Part shown: in pieces, positions 39,459-48,050 of the stretch
Layout: each line of letters begins with the position of its first letter
Position numbering within the stretch: position 1 is the stretch's first letter
Notes under the pieces: model-generated
Told to the model about the DNA's origin: nothing
The model's database searches: none
Seen by the model: the letters and a program-made list of their open reading frames with translations, nothing else
Made by a program: the position numbers and the translations under genes
Source: Corynebacterium pseudotuberculosis
GTDB lineage: Bacteria > Actinomycetota > Actinomycetes > Mycobacteriales > Mycobacteriaceae
Direction of reading: 5' to 3'
DNA length: 64,000 bases
Assembly: GCF_002155265.1 (NCBI RefSeq)
Contig: NZ_CP021251.1
Location: 1-64,000 of the forward strand

Positions 39459-39503
39459 CCGGAGGTCGCACACTCTTGTGGGGTGTGGGGGCTCCGGTTT
39501 TTT
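39459..39503 (+). terminator. Terminator of tRNA-Leu
   Basis: Stem CCGGAG ... CTCCGG with inner CACAC/GTGTG pairing, followed by TTTTTTCG. Confidence 0.8.
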
Positions 39504-39654
39504 CGTGTTCCCAAAAACGACAATACTAAGACGCATTAGCTGATCTGTAGCGTTGTCGCATAGATTATGCGTGCGAGTTTTCAGGGCACATCACATCAGC
39601 GAGATCGCGTAGAAAACCCTGCGGGGCAACTGTGAATTGATATCCCACCCTGAT

Positions 39655-40368
39655 TTACGCGCTTAGCGCAATGATTGTCACCAGAGCGTTGTTGGCTGCG
39701 TGGACGATAAGGGGTGCCCACATCGTGGAAAACCACAGTCTGGCGAGCCCCAGAGAGATCCCTAAGAAAAACACGTACGCCATTATCGCGGGTGAGACGT
39801 GAGCCAGAGTGAATGCCAGAATCACGAGAAAAGACGCAAACTGTATTGGCATTTTGGTGGCTAGCCAGTCAAGGAGGACGCGTCGGAAGATTACTTCTTC
39901 AAAGAAAGGGACAATGAGGATGGTTCCTGCGAGTAAGGCGATGGACGCAATTGGGCCTAGGTGGAACCCTGCTGCAGCGTTATCAGCTTCCTTAGACGAT
40001 AATCCCATTGAAGTTCCGACGATCATTGCTCCAATGCTGCCGATCGTGACAGTCAATGGGAACCACCACATAAGGTGCCAGAGCGATCTGCTTGAAGATA
40101 TAAAACCGAGTTCTCGTCGTCCCCAGTGGCATCGTTGTATGAAGCCTAGATAGAAAAGCGCAATGCCTAGCAGCGATGCTCCGAGCATGCCGCCGACCAC
40201 AATAAAGTCGGTTACTGGTGCCTGGATTTTCTTAGCCAAAAAACCGGCGGCAAATCCTCCAGATACGGCACCAATCACCATGCTGATAAGTAAGACTGTT
40301 GCCCATAGTAAATGCGTAATGCGAGGAGGCGGTGAGATTCCGGCGTATCGGTTTTGTGTTTGGCTCAT
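39655..40368 (-). CDS. CPBP-family intramembrane metalloprotease
   Basis: A 237-residue membrane protein with about seven helices. The CPBP (CAAX-processing/bacteriocin-immunity, ABI) motifs are present: EEVIFRR near residue 158, then LAHVSP and HAANNAL, which supply Glu, Arg and His residues of the active site. I set the start at ATG 40368 (MSQTQNRY), preceded by GAAGGA. An upstream ATG at 40410 adds 14 residues without a good site. The substrate is unknown. Confidence 0.82.
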   Translation of the reverse strand: MSQTQNRYAGISPPPRITHLLWATVLLISMVIGAVSGGFAAGFLAKKIQAPVTDFIVVGGMLGASLLGIALFYLGFIQRCHWGRRELGFISSSRSLWHLMWWFPLTVTIGSIGAMIVGTSMGLSSKEADNAAAGFHLGPIASIALLAGTILIVPFFEEVIFRRVLLDWLATKMPIQFASFLVILAFTLAHVSPAIMAYVFFLGISLGLARLWFSTMWAPLIVHAANNALVTIIALSA

Positions 40369-40506
40369 GCATTTTCCTTCTATGTCAAAGACTTTATGTT
40401 GTTTGGGCATGCGTTCAGGGGAACCTTGGGAGCGAGGGTAACTCTACGGAATTACCGTTGACGTTGGAGTGGGAAACGTCGAGATGTATCCAGAGGGGTC
40501 CCCGCC

Positions 40507-41037
40507 TCAAGCAAGCGATTGCGGTGCGGGGAGCCTGAATCGGTGCCAACAGTAACCCAGAAGCGGCATCACGGTGTACACCACAGGGGCGAGCGTTATC
40601 ACCAGCACCAGGGGAGCGACCCAAGAAGGTAGCTGGACGTAGGTGATGATAAAAACAGCTGCGATGAAGACTGCCAGGGCTGTTGCGCTGTAACGGGAGA
40701 AAATCTTTATCTGGCGGGTGAATTCTTCACGCTTGGATTCGATGCTGGTGTGAGCCGGAGTAGTTCCAGGCGGTGCTTTGAAGACGTGAATGTTGCTCGC
40801 GCTTAGGACATGCGTCCATCCGGCTGCGGCGAAAATATCATAGAAATCTTGGTGTGGGTTGTGTTCGTAGACAAGGTCAAAGATCGCGTGCTCGGGTTCT
40901 CCGTCTTTAAAGGTCCATCCGTGTCCGGCAAGGCCGACTCCTGAGAGGTGTTTTCCTTTGGCTGCCATGCGGGAAAACAGTTCAAGATCCTTGTTGGGGG
41001 AGAAAGCGAGTCCGCTTCCTATTCGGATTGTGTTCAT
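40507..41037 (-). CDS. DUF2812 membrane protein
   Basis: A 176-residue protein with an N-terminal soluble DUF2812-like domain (about 1-95, ending around IFAAAGWTHVLSASNIHVFK) and two membrane helices near the C-terminus (about 120-137 and 143-162). DUF2812 genes typically follow a PadR regulator, as here, with a 4-base overlap. The function is unknown; membrane stress sensing is a common guess but not shown. Confidence 0.75.
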   Translation of the reverse strand: MNTIRIGSGLAFSPNKDLELFSRMAAKGKHLSGVGLAGHGWTFKDGEPEHAIFDLVYEHNPHQDFYDIFAAAGWTHVLSASNIHVFKAPPGTTPAHTSIESKREEFTRQIKIFSRYSATALAVFIAAVFIITYVQLPSWVAPLVLVITLAPVVYTVMPLLGYCWHRFRLPAPQSLA

Positions 41038-41357
41038 GATGTCTCCAGAATTGAGTCGACCATGGTGATGAGTTGGCGGCGGCGTTCGAGATTGTCTGTG
41101 AGAACCTCGTGCCCGTGGGGGGTGATGTGGTAAATGCGGCGGTTCTCGTCGGTATCTACCTCAGTGATCAGATTGGCTGCGGTGAGTTTTTTCAGCGTGG
41201 TGTACAACGAGGCTGGGCCGATGTCGATATGTCCGTGGCTTGCGTCGTGAAGAAACTGCATTACTGCGTAGCCATGGCGAGGTTCGATGAGGGCTAAGAG
41301 GATATGAACGGCGGCGTCGCTGAGATTGCCGTTATCAAATCCTGAACTGCGGGCCAT
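41034..41357 (-). CDS. PadR-family transcriptional regulator
   Basis: A 107-residue winged-helix repressor of the short PadR type. The pattern LLALIEPRHGYAVMQFL, ASLYTTLKKLTAANLI and RRIYHITPHGHEVL gives the DNA-binding wing and recognition helix. It is the first gene of a two-gene operon with DUF2812. Two abutting 17-bp palindromes lie upstream of its start and are probably its own operators, so autoregulation is likely. Confidence 0.88.
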   Translation of the reverse strand: MARSSGFDNGNLSDAAVHILLALIEPRHGYAVMQFLHDASHGHIDIGPASLYTTLKKLTAANLITEVDTDENRRIYHITPHGHEVLTDNLERRRQLITMVDSILETS

Positions 41358-41382
41358 ACTGCCTCCTTTCTTCGTTTCGAGT

Positions 41383-41416
41383 ATATCGTTAAATAATATA
41401 TATCATTAAATGATAT
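41383..41416. promoter_or_regulatory. Two abutting 17-bp palindromic operators upstream of padR
   Basis: ATATCATTAAATGATAT (41400-41416) is a perfect palindrome. The adjoining ATATCGTTAAATAATAT (41383-41399) is the same sequence with two changes. They lie 26-59 bases before the padR start, overlap the likely promoter, and fit PadR sites, which are AT-rich dyads of this size. Confidence 0.7.
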
Positions 41417-41531
41417 TGCTGTCTATGGGAAAGCTCCCCCGTTAAGTTCGAGGGAGCTGGCTGGCCCAGCGGAAGTGTGGTTCTTAAAACGACACAGTAG
41501 GGGCTGTTAGGGGACTATTGCGCGTGATGAC

Positions 41532-42530
41532 CTATTTAACCGCGCCGGGGTAGAGCTGGCTGGCGATGTGCTTCACGGCTTTAATGTTTCCTTGTGTTCC
41601 GGGGAACATATCGGACGTGGAGACTGAGATAATGCGGTTTTCCCGGACTGCCGGCATGTCGGGGAACGTCTTGGTTAAGTAATCGCGTGTGGATTGTTCA
41701 TGGTCTGCGTCATAGGCCGCAAAGACGATGGCCTCGGGGTTCTCGGCTGCAAGTGCCTCGGGGGTTAACGTTGAGGCGAAGAACTCGGAGAAGTTCTTCT
41801 GGTCTGGGGTGAAAACGTTGTCTGCTCCGGCGCGCTTGAGGATGTCATATTCGATCCCAGCGCCGATGGCTTGCAAGGTGTCGCCTTCCCTGTAGATCTG
41901 CGCGACGCGTAGTTTCTTTTGATCTTTAAGCGCATTTTCTACGCCTTCGAGCTCGGCTTTGTCTTTATCAATCATCTTCTGAGCCTCTTCTTGCACCCCA
42001 AAGATGGTTCCTAGGTTGGCGAGGTCAGTGAAGAGGTCAGAAACCTCACCTGTCATGCGCCGGTCTTCGCAGCCGCCAGTGGCAACATAGGCGGCGGCGC
42101 CAGCTTCTTTGAGCTGCTCTATGCTGGCAAACCCCTGTTTGGCGGAGAACTCATAGGTGGTGGGGGAGTAAACAAAGTCCGGTTTAACCGCAAGGAGTTC
42201 CTCGCGGCTCGGGGGCATCACGCCGCCAATGGTGGGGATGTTTTTTGCCTTATCCACAACGTCATCAGGCAAGGCCTGTGCTTTCGCTTGAGCCTGTCCA
42301 ACGATCTTATCCTTCAGTCCTAGGCGGATCAGCAGCTCTGTTTGTGCTGGATGCATGCCTACGAGGGCCTCGGGTGCTTTATCAAAGCTGAGTTCCCGAC
42401 CACAGTTGGATATGGTCACGGCCTTGGCTGTTGAGCTGGTGGATGTTTCTGGTGCTGTTACGGAAGAGCCACAAGCCGTGAGTAGTAGTGCTGTGGAGGT
42501 TATAACGGTGAGGGATTGAGAGATACGCAT
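41532..42530 (-). CDS. FecB/BtuF-type ABC transporter substrate-binding lipoprotein
   Basis: A 332-residue lipoprotein with signal and lipobox LLTAC (Cys about residue 20). The mature part is a class III binding fold for ferric siderophores, cobalamin or similar cofactors (EALVGMHPAQTELLIRLGL, REELLAVKPDFVYSP). A Cys-containing stretch, ATGGCEDRRM, is typical of a subgroup that databases label 'putative F420-0 transporter'; the real ligand is unknown. It is the last gene of the permease-ATPase-binding protein operon, 9 bases after the ATPase gene. Confidence 0.83.
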   Translation of the reverse strand: MRISQSLTVITSTALLLTACGSSVTAPETSTSSTAKAVTISNCGRELSFDKAPEALVGMHPAQTELLIRLGLKDKIVGQAQAKAQALPDDVVDKAKNIPTIGGVMPPSREELLAVKPDFVYSPTTYEFSAKQGFASIEQLKEAGAAAYVATGGCEDRRMTGEVSDLFTDLANLGTIFGVQEEAQKMIDKDKAELEGVENALKDQKKLRVAQIYREGDTLQAIGAGIEYDILKRAGADNVFTPDQKNFSEFFASTLTPEALAAENPEAIVFAAYDADHEQSTRDYLTKTFPDMPAVRENRIISVSTSDMFPGTQGNIKAVKHIASQLYPGAVK

Positions 42531-42539
42531 TAAATATCC

Positions 42540-43310
42540 TTAAAGGCTGGAGGAAAGGGGAGTAAACGCGAGAACAGGATCGACTGGACCTGGGAGTAGG
42601 TGGGCGTTGATGGCAAAAGTCTCGCGGATGAGTTCTGGTGTGAGAACTTGTGAAGGAGTGCCCATGGCCACCACTGATCCCTGTTTGAGGAGGAGTACCC
42701 GGTCGCAATAGTGCATTGCAAGATTTAGATCGTGCAGTGCTGCGATGACCGTGCCACCGTGATAAGCCACGGTGGACATGAGCTCATGTTGGTGGCTGAT
42801 GTCGAGGTGATTGCTGGGTTCGTCGAGAAGCAAAGCCGGGGTGCGCTGGGCAAGCGCGCGGGCAAGTAGCACCCGTTGTCGCTGGCCGCCGGACAGCGTA
42901 AAGACCATGCGGTCCGCGAGTTCTACGACGTCGGTGGCGTGCATCGCCTCCTCCACGATGCGGACGTCCTTATCGGTGTCTCGGCCCAGAATCGAATGAT
43001 GCGGGGCGCGCCCCAACATCACTGTCTCCTCAACGGTTAAATCGAAATCGGTGGGAGAATCCTGCAGCATGACCGCCACGCGCCGGGCAACCTCGCGATG
43101 AGAAAGCGCGCGAACATCCTCACCTCCTAGTCGTACGGTTCCTGACGCGGGGTTAAGGCCGCGGTACACGGTGCGAAGAAGCGTGGACTTGCCTGAGCCG
43201 TTTGGCCCCACCAGCCCGAGGATCTGACCAGATTCCACTGAAGCGCTGACTCGATCAACGACAGTCCGGCCGGATAATTCCACGCTCACGCAATCAAATT
43301 CGATGTTCAT
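42540..43310 (-). CDS. FecE/BtuD-type ABC transporter ATP-binding protein
   Basis: A 256-residue ATPase with Walker A GPNGSGKSTLL near residue 35, signature LSGGQRQRVLLARALA and Walker B LLLDEPSNHLD. The start is set at ATG 43310 (MNIEFDCVSVELSG), which overlaps the permease stop by 4 bases; the open frame continues 15 codons upstream inside the permease gene. It drives uptake of an iron-complex or cofactor. Confidence 0.88.
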   Translation of the reverse strand: MNIEFDCVSVELSGRTVVDRVSASVESGQILGLVGPNGSGKSTLLRTVYRGLNPASGTVRLGGEDVRALSHREVARRVAVMLQDSPTDFDLTVEETVMLGRAPHHSILGRDTDKDVRIVEEAMHATDVVELADRMVFTLSGGQRQRVLLARALAQRTPALLLDEPSNHLDISHQHELMSTVAYHGGTVIAALHDLNLAMHYCDRVLLLKQGSVVAMGTPSQVLTPELIRETFAINAHLLPGPVDPVLAFTPLSSSL

Positions 43311-44431
43311 CGGCCATACCCCGCCTTCTCTGCGCCACCCTGGCGCATAAGCCACAGGAAGAAGGGCGCACCAACAAAAGCGGTGAGGATGCCCAGCGGA
43401 ATCTCCGTAGGGTGCGCGATTGTGCGGGCTAGTAGATCTGCTGCCATAAGAAACGCCATGCCACCCAGTACCGTTACCGGAATCATTCGGCGGTGATCTG
43501 CTCCCACCGCGATGCGCGCGATATGGGGAACAACAAGACCCACAAATCCGATGCCACCGGCAACAGCCACCACGGTCCCAGTGAGGACCGACGCTATGAC
43601 CAAAAGGAGTGCGCGAAGTTTCGTCGCATTCACTCCTAAGGACATGGCAGATTCATCGCCAGTCATAAGTACATTGAGATGCCTTGCCAGCATGTAGGTC
43701 ACCACGAGTGAAACAAGAAGCGCGACCAACGGTGCCACCACACTGCTTAACGACGCCGCCGACACCGATCCCAACAGGAAGAACATCACGCTCACCACGT
43801 TTTGTGCGCTGGTGGAAATGGTGAGGTAGCTTGTTATAGCGCTCAGCAATGTGCCCAAAGCGACGCCCGCCAGGATCATGCGAGTGGGAGAAAGTGTGCC
43901 ATCTTTCCTTGCCAGGAGTGAGACTGCGATGCATGCGCACAGAGCGCCTAGGAATGCGGCGATGTTTAAGGGGAGGCCGCCAAGAGCTGCTGAACCAAGA
44001 ACGATCACCAGCACGGCCCCTACGCTTGCTCCGGAGGAGACTCCGAGGATATAAGGCTCTGCCAATGGATTGCGCACGGTAACCTGCATTAATGCCCCTG
44101 CTAGCGCTAGTCCTGCTCCCGCGACCCCTGCTAGTAGTGTGCGGGGAAGTCGAAATTGCCATACGGCCTGATCTTGCAGGGTGCTAAGGCTGCCATCGCT
44201 CATCCAGGGCATATTGGGAATGAGATGCCCTGTCACTATTTGTGCAGCCTCTAAAAGGCTGACGTCAACGGTTCCGGTTGCTCCGGAAACGATAAGAAGA
44301 ATGAGGATGGCAACGGTTAGGACGGCGCAGATGAGTCGTGTCTTGGCTGTTTGGCGTCGGCGGGTGGTGAGTTGCTTACTGGCACCCGCCGTTTTGCCGC
44401 TGAGCTGTTTAATCGCATTGTGGTGGGGCAC
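43307..44431 (-). CDS. FecCD-family ABC transporter permease
   Basis: A 374-residue membrane protein with a basic N-terminal tail and about nine to ten helices. The family motif GLALAGALMQVTVRNPLAEP, then YILGVSSGAS, is clear. The single permease would form a homodimer, as in BtuCD. The start is GTG 44431, with no strong ribosome site, so it is less certain than the rest. It is first in the three-gene operon and follows mgtE on the same strand with 70 bases between. Confidence 0.86.
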   Translation of the reverse strand: MPHHNAIKQLSGKTAGASKQLTTRRRQTAKTRLICAVLTVAILILLIVSGATGTVDVSLLEAAQIVTGHLIPNMPWMSDGSLSTLQDQAVWQFRLPRTLLAGVAGAGLALAGALMQVTVRNPLAEPYILGVSSGASVGAVLVIVLGSAALGGLPLNIAAFLGALCACIAVSLLARKDGTLSPTRMILAGVALGTLLSAITSYLTISTSAQNVVSVMFFLLGSVSAASLSSVVAPLVALLVSLVVTYMLARHLNVLMTGDESAMSLGVNATKLRALLLVIASVLTGTVVAVAGGIGFVGLVVPHIARIAVGADHRRMIPVTVLGGMAFLMAADLLARTIAHPTEIPLGILTAFVGAPFFLWLMRQGGAEKAGYGR

Positions 44432-44448
44432 CTGGACAATATTAAACG

Positions 44449-44466
44449 GTAATGAATGTCATTTCT
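44449..44466. promoter_or_regulatory. Imperfect dyad upstream of the FecCD operon
   Basis: GTAATGA-ATG-TCATTTC is an imperfect inverted repeat 18-35 bases before the permease start. It could be an operator for a metal regulator of the Fur/Zur class. It does not match the DtxR box. Low confidence. Confidence 0.3.
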
Positions 44467-44501
44467 AATACTTTTGACGCGCGTTGCTAGCGGTGGCGGG
44501 G

Positions 44502-45887
44502 TTAATTTCCCAGAATGATGAGCCGAGCAACAGTGAAATAGATGACGAGCCCTGTGCCGTCCACAATCGTAGAAATCATAGGACCAGATACCACCGCGGG
44601 ATCTGCGCCAAACCTTTTGAGTAGGAGCGGAAGGAAGGAAGCGATCAGGGATGACCACAGGCAAATACACACCAGAGCTATGGCGACTGTCAGGATAACC
44701 GGTTGGACCACCCCTAAAGACCAAGCACGAATCGCTCCTAGTAGACCCATGGCCAATCCCAGTAGTAAGCCGGCACCTAATTCTTTAGGCAGTACGCGGC
44801 CCATGTCGTGGAGTCTTAAACTCTCAGTGCTCATTGCCCTAATGAGGGTGGTTGTGATTTGGGTGCCTATGTTTCCGCCGGTGCCAATCAGCAGAGGGAT
44901 GAAAAACGCCAGTGCAACCACTGCTTCTAATTCATCCTGAAAATGGCGCAAGACAGTTCCTGTGTACATCTCGGCCAAGAACAATAGCGCCAACCAGACT
45001 ATTCGGACCCGCCACAGTTGTTTTATTGAAGCTTGCCGGTATGAGACCTCGAGTGGCGAGGCACCTCCCTGGAGGGCATTATCTTCTCGCAATTCCGACT
45101 CGTGAATGCGCGTGATGGAGTTTCGGGTGATTACCCCAAGGACATGGTCGGCATCCAGAACGGGGACTGTACCTGTGGGGGAGCGGTGAGCCAATTCTGT
45201 TGCCTGCTCTTGGTCGCTGAGCGGCTTAGTTGACCATGTTCTTACCGTGGCGGCATCGACCATGACGTCCTCGACCGGTGTCCGATCTGGAGAGGTAATG
45301 AGAGTTGCTGGTGCGAGCCATCCCACCAAGTGCATGTCTGAATCTACGATAAAGATGCCTTCGTTGAATGTAGAAGGGGCTTGACGACACGCCTCTGCAG
45401 CCGTTCCTACACTGGAATGCACTGGGATTTTGATTGCTTCCGGACGCATCCAGGCGCCTGCGCATTCTGCGGGCCAGGAAAGCACACGTGAGAGTACAGC
45501 TGAGGTGGCCACGGGTAATGCTGATAGAAGATCGTCGACGAATTCTTCGGAATCCATAGCCAGCCGCCGTAATGTTTGTGCGGCAACATCGGTATCAAGC
45601 GTAACCACGAGCTCCGCACATTCTCGTGGTGATAAAGCATGTAGGACGCGAGCGGTTGCTTCGGGCCCAAAGACTGTAAGCAGAGTCCGGGCGTTCTCTG
45701 GCGTTAGGGTGGTGGCCAGTGTATATAGATCGTCCGTGGAAAGGTCTGTGATCAGCGTGGTCACCGTGCTGTGCGGCATGGCTGCAAACCATTGGGCGGC
45801 AGCTTCTGGCGTGTGTGAACGCAGAACTTCCACCATTGTGGCATCTGCCGATGGTGTAGTTGGTGAAAGATTGGCCTGATGCATCAT
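44502..45887 (-). CDS. mgtE: Magnesium transporter MgtE
   Basis: A 461-residue Mg2+ channel. The layout is an N-terminal helical domain (about 1-125), two CBS domains (about 135-255) that sense Mg2+, a plug helix, and five membrane helices. Pore motifs are GTGGNIGTQ and DPAVVSGPMISTIVDGTGLVIYF; the Asp in the last helix is the conserved metal ligand. The start is ATG 45887, with a second ATG next to it, after AAGGGAG. A short leader ORF lies upstream in the transcript and probably regulates it. Confidence 0.94.
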   Translation of the reverse strand: MMHQANLSPTTPSADATMVEVLRSHTPEAAAQWFAAMPHSTVTTLITDLSTDDLYTLATTLTPENARTLLTVFGPEATARVLHALSPRECAELVVTLDTDVAAQTLRRLAMDSEEFVDDLLSALPVATSAVLSRVLSWPAECAGAWMRPEAIKIPVHSSVGTAAEACRQAPSTFNEGIFIVDSDMHLVGWLAPATLITSPDRTPVEDVMVDAATVRTWSTKPLSDQEQATELAHRSPTGTVPVLDADHVLGVITRNSITRIHESELREDNALQGGASPLEVSYRQASIKQLWRVRIVWLALLFLAEMYTGTVLRHFQDELEAVVALAFFIPLLIGTGGNIGTQITTTLIRAMSTESLRLHDMGRVLPKELGAGLLLGLAMGLLGAIRAWSLGVVQPVILTVAIALVCICLWSSLIASFLPLLLKRFGADPAVVSGPMISTIVDGTGLVIYFTVARLIILGN

Positions 45888-45915
45888 GATCTCCCTTGTG
45901 CGGGGTAGAGCAGAT

Positions 45916-46029
45916 TCATCGATGGTACAAAGTGCGGGTTTTCCCTAGACGTAAGGTGAATCGACGGGCGCGTGATTGTGCTCGGTCATCGTCTTTTTGT
46001 TCAGGAACCGGACTCGCACTGACGTCCAT
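45916..46029 (-). CDS. Leader peptide ORF upstream of mgtE (proposed)
   Basis: A 37-codon ORF with a strong AGGAGG site eight bases before its ATG, ending 28 bases before mgtE. It begins MDVSASPVPEQKDDDRAQ and continues with a basic C-terminal half ending TRTLYHR. Pro-x-Pro plus a run of acidic residues near the start is the type of sequence that destabilises ribosomes at low Mg2+ in enterobacterial MgtL. CCATCGATG at 46026-46034 (around its start) is the exact complement of CATCGATGG at 45917-45925 (around its stop), so translation of the ORF would open this helix. Regulation is inference. Confidence 0.6.
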   Translation of the reverse strand: MDVSASPVPEQKDDDRAQSRARRFTLRLGKTRTLYHR

Positions 46030-46090
46030 CGATGTCACCTCCTCATGTAACTGACGGCTTAAAATTTAAGGTCTTTAAAAGATTATTTTA

Positions 46091-46119
46091 ATACAAATAA
46101 ATATTTCCGCCTCTGTCAA
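46091..46119 (-). promoter_or_regulatory. Promoter of the mgtE transcript
   Basis: On the minus strand a perfect -35 TTGACA (46114-46119) is followed after 17 bases by TTGTAT (46091-46096), with TAAAAT close behind. Transcription would start near 46084, giving a leader of about 197 bases before mgtE that contains the whole leader ORF. Confidence 0.6.
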
Positions 46120-46161
46120 TGTTCGATGTATTACATTTGCGGATGTGTTGTGGAGTTAGCC

Positions 46162-47760
46162 TTAAGCTAATTCCACCACTACTCCCGATGACGGCCCCAA
46201 GTGCACGGTGTTGTCCTCCACTCGGGCGTCGCCGGAGCTCACGATGATGGTCGCCGGGGACTCTAGAGTGATGCTATCTGCGGTGTCGCCGGCATTAAGG
46301 GCTACTGCACAGCGCTTTCCGTCTGAGGATTCTCTGCGATAAGCGAGGATTCGGGAGTTATCGTGTGCCCACAGGAATGAGAAGTCGCTGTCTGCGTGCA
46401 GCTCTGGATGTTGCGACCGCAGCCCGATGAGCTTTTGTATGAAGGGGCGTAACGCCGCGGGATCCAGCATTTGCGAGGCCGCATCCGGGGCATCAGCGGC
46501 TGTGTCTTGTGGAAGATATAGCTCCTCTGTTTGTGCGCTGGAGAACCCGTAGTTTTTCTTCGCCGCATCCCACTGCATTGGCGTGCGGGTACCAGTGCGT
46601 TGGTATCCGCCCTCTTTAGTTGGGATATCGAGGTAGCGCATGCCAATTTCATCGCCATAGTAGATGAATGGGACGCCGGGCATGGTGAGTAGAAACATGA
46701 AGAACAGGCGGCGCTCGGCATCGTTGAGCCGAGGCGCAAGACGCGGGGTGTCATGATTGCAAGAGATTAGGCTGAAGTACCCAAGATCGCGGATCTGCTC
46801 ATATTGCGGCCAGTATTGGTCGATGAACTCCTGTGGCGAGGTTCCGGACACCTGCTTGAAAAAGCTGAGGTCTTCGCTGCGCCCTAGCGGATCGTCTGTG
46901 TTGCGGGCCAAGATGTTATAGCCGTTGTTGCGCCAATCTAGGTAAAAGTCCATGTCAAAGCCGGCCTTAAGCGCCTGAATAGGCTTGCCCCATTCTGAGA
47001 CAAATGCCGCCTCAGGGTAGTCATTGCGGAATCTCGCAAAGATTTTCTGCCACACCTTGATGGTTTCTTGTTTATCTTCACCATCAAATTTGACCAAGGA
47101 ATCGGCCATGTCTACTCGGAAACCGTCCGCGCCTTTGTCCAACCAGTAGCGCATGATGTTGGCCATCTCTTCTTGGTTAGCTACCGGACCAGGGGCATCA
47201 ACGCTTTGCTGCCAGGGGCGTGTTTTCTTGTTAAAGCCATAGTTGAGTGCCGGTTGGCTCTTGAAAAAATTGAGGATATAGGTGCCATTGCGGGGTGCCT
47301 CGCCTCCGATGAAGGGAAGGCCGTCGCCGTTATCAAAGGCGTGAGATGTCCAGATGTAGCGATCCGAATACTGGTTGGGTTCTGCTTTACAGGAATACTG
47401 GAACCAGTCGTTCTGCTCACTGGTGTGTCCGGGGACAAGGTCGAGTAGAACTTTGATCCCTCTGTTGTGGGCTTCCGTGAATAGCTTTTCTAGGTCAGCA
47501 TTAGTGCCGTAGCGCGGTGCCACTGTGTAGTAATCGCGGACGTCGTATCCTGCGTCCTTAAAGGGGGAATCGAAGCAAGGGTTGATCCATAACGCGTTTG
47601 CGCCAAGGTCGGCTATGTAATCAAGCTTGTCGACGATCCCCTGTATGTCGCCGATTCCATCACCGTTAGAATCGTAGAAACTTTGCGGATAGATCTCATA
47701 AAAGATCGCCGTTTCAAGCCATGCAGGAGGAACGGGAAGTCCGTTTCGAGGGTTAAACAT
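46162..47760 (-). CDS. GH13-family alpha-glucosidase / alpha-amylase-like enzyme
   Basis: A 532-residue cytosolic glycoside hydrolase (no signal peptide). The TIM-barrel regions of family GH13 are all present: region I DLVPGHTS, region II GFRVDMADS (nucleophile Asp217), region III FVSEWG (acid/base Glu256) and region IV SCNHDTPR. The start FYEIYPQSFYDSNGDGIGD is typical of oligo-1,6-glucosidase/trehalose-related enzymes. It likely cleaves short alpha-glucosides. It is monocistronic, upstream of the mgtE leader on the same strand. Confidence 0.9.
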   Translation of the reverse strand: MFNPRNGLPVPPAWLETAIFYEIYPQSFYDSNGDGIGDIQGIVDKLDYIADLGANALWINPCFDSPFKDAGYDVRDYYTVAPRYGTNADLEKLFTEAHNRGIKVLLDLVPGHTSEQNDWFQYSCKAEPNQYSDRYIWTSHAFDNGDGLPFIGGEAPRNGTYILNFFKSQPALNYGFNKKTRPWQQSVDAPGPVANQEEMANIMRYWLDKGADGFRVDMADSLVKFDGEDKQETIKVWQKIFARFRNDYPEAAFVSEWGKPIQALKAGFDMDFYLDWRNNGYNILARNTDDPLGRSEDLSFFKQVSGTSPQEFIDQYWPQYEQIRDLGYFSLISCNHDTPRLAPRLNDAERRLFFMFLLTMPGVPFIYYGDEIGMRYLDIPTKEGGYQRTGTRTPMQWDAAKKNYGFSSAQTEELYLPQDTAADAPDAASQMLDPAALRPFIQKLIGLRSQHPELHADSDFSFLWAHDNSRILAYRRESSDGKRCAVALNAGDTADSITLESPATIIVSSGDARVEDNTVHLGPSSGVVVELA

Positions 47761-47892
47761 GCTTCTCCATTCTACCGACGGTTGTGTTTACGGAAATGCG
47801 CAATGAGCTAAACATGGTGCTTTTTGCTTGCGAAATGAAAGGCCCACCAGGAGCAGCTGCAGCTAGTTTGTTGACCAGGTGAAAAGGGTGTT

Positions 47893-47990
47893 GTTTTCAT
47901 TAATTAAGCAATACCATTTCCATTAATGAAACATGTTGAAAATCTTTGAGATTGGTGTTATTTTCAGTTTATAGATCTTGTTGAAAATAA
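47893..47990. promoter_or_regulatory. Two long inverted repeats upstream of the histidine-rich gene
   Basis: TTTCATTAA (47895-47903) and TTAATGAAA (47923-47931) form one dyad. TTATTTTCA (47958-47966) and TGAAAATAA (47982-47990) form a second. A further TTGAAAAT lies at 47936-47943. These AT-rich TGAAAAT/ATTTTCA halves resemble Fur/Zur-type half sites. The region is 61-158 bases before the start of a metal-binding-looking protein, so metal-dependent control is plausible. Confidence 0.5.
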
Positions 47991-48050
47991 CGGAGCGGGG
48001 CTGAAACGCCAATAGTTTCGGGTGCCGCTTATTGGAAAAAGGAGTTCACC

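Noticed and set aside
44449-44466. DtxR box upstream of the second FecCD operon
   Set aside because: The dyad there does not fit the DtxR consensus, so iron control by DtxR cannot be claimed for this operon.
45888-46161. M-box (ykoK) magnesium riboswitch upstream of mgtE
   Set aside because: The conserved M-box core could not be found; a translated leader ORF explains the region better.
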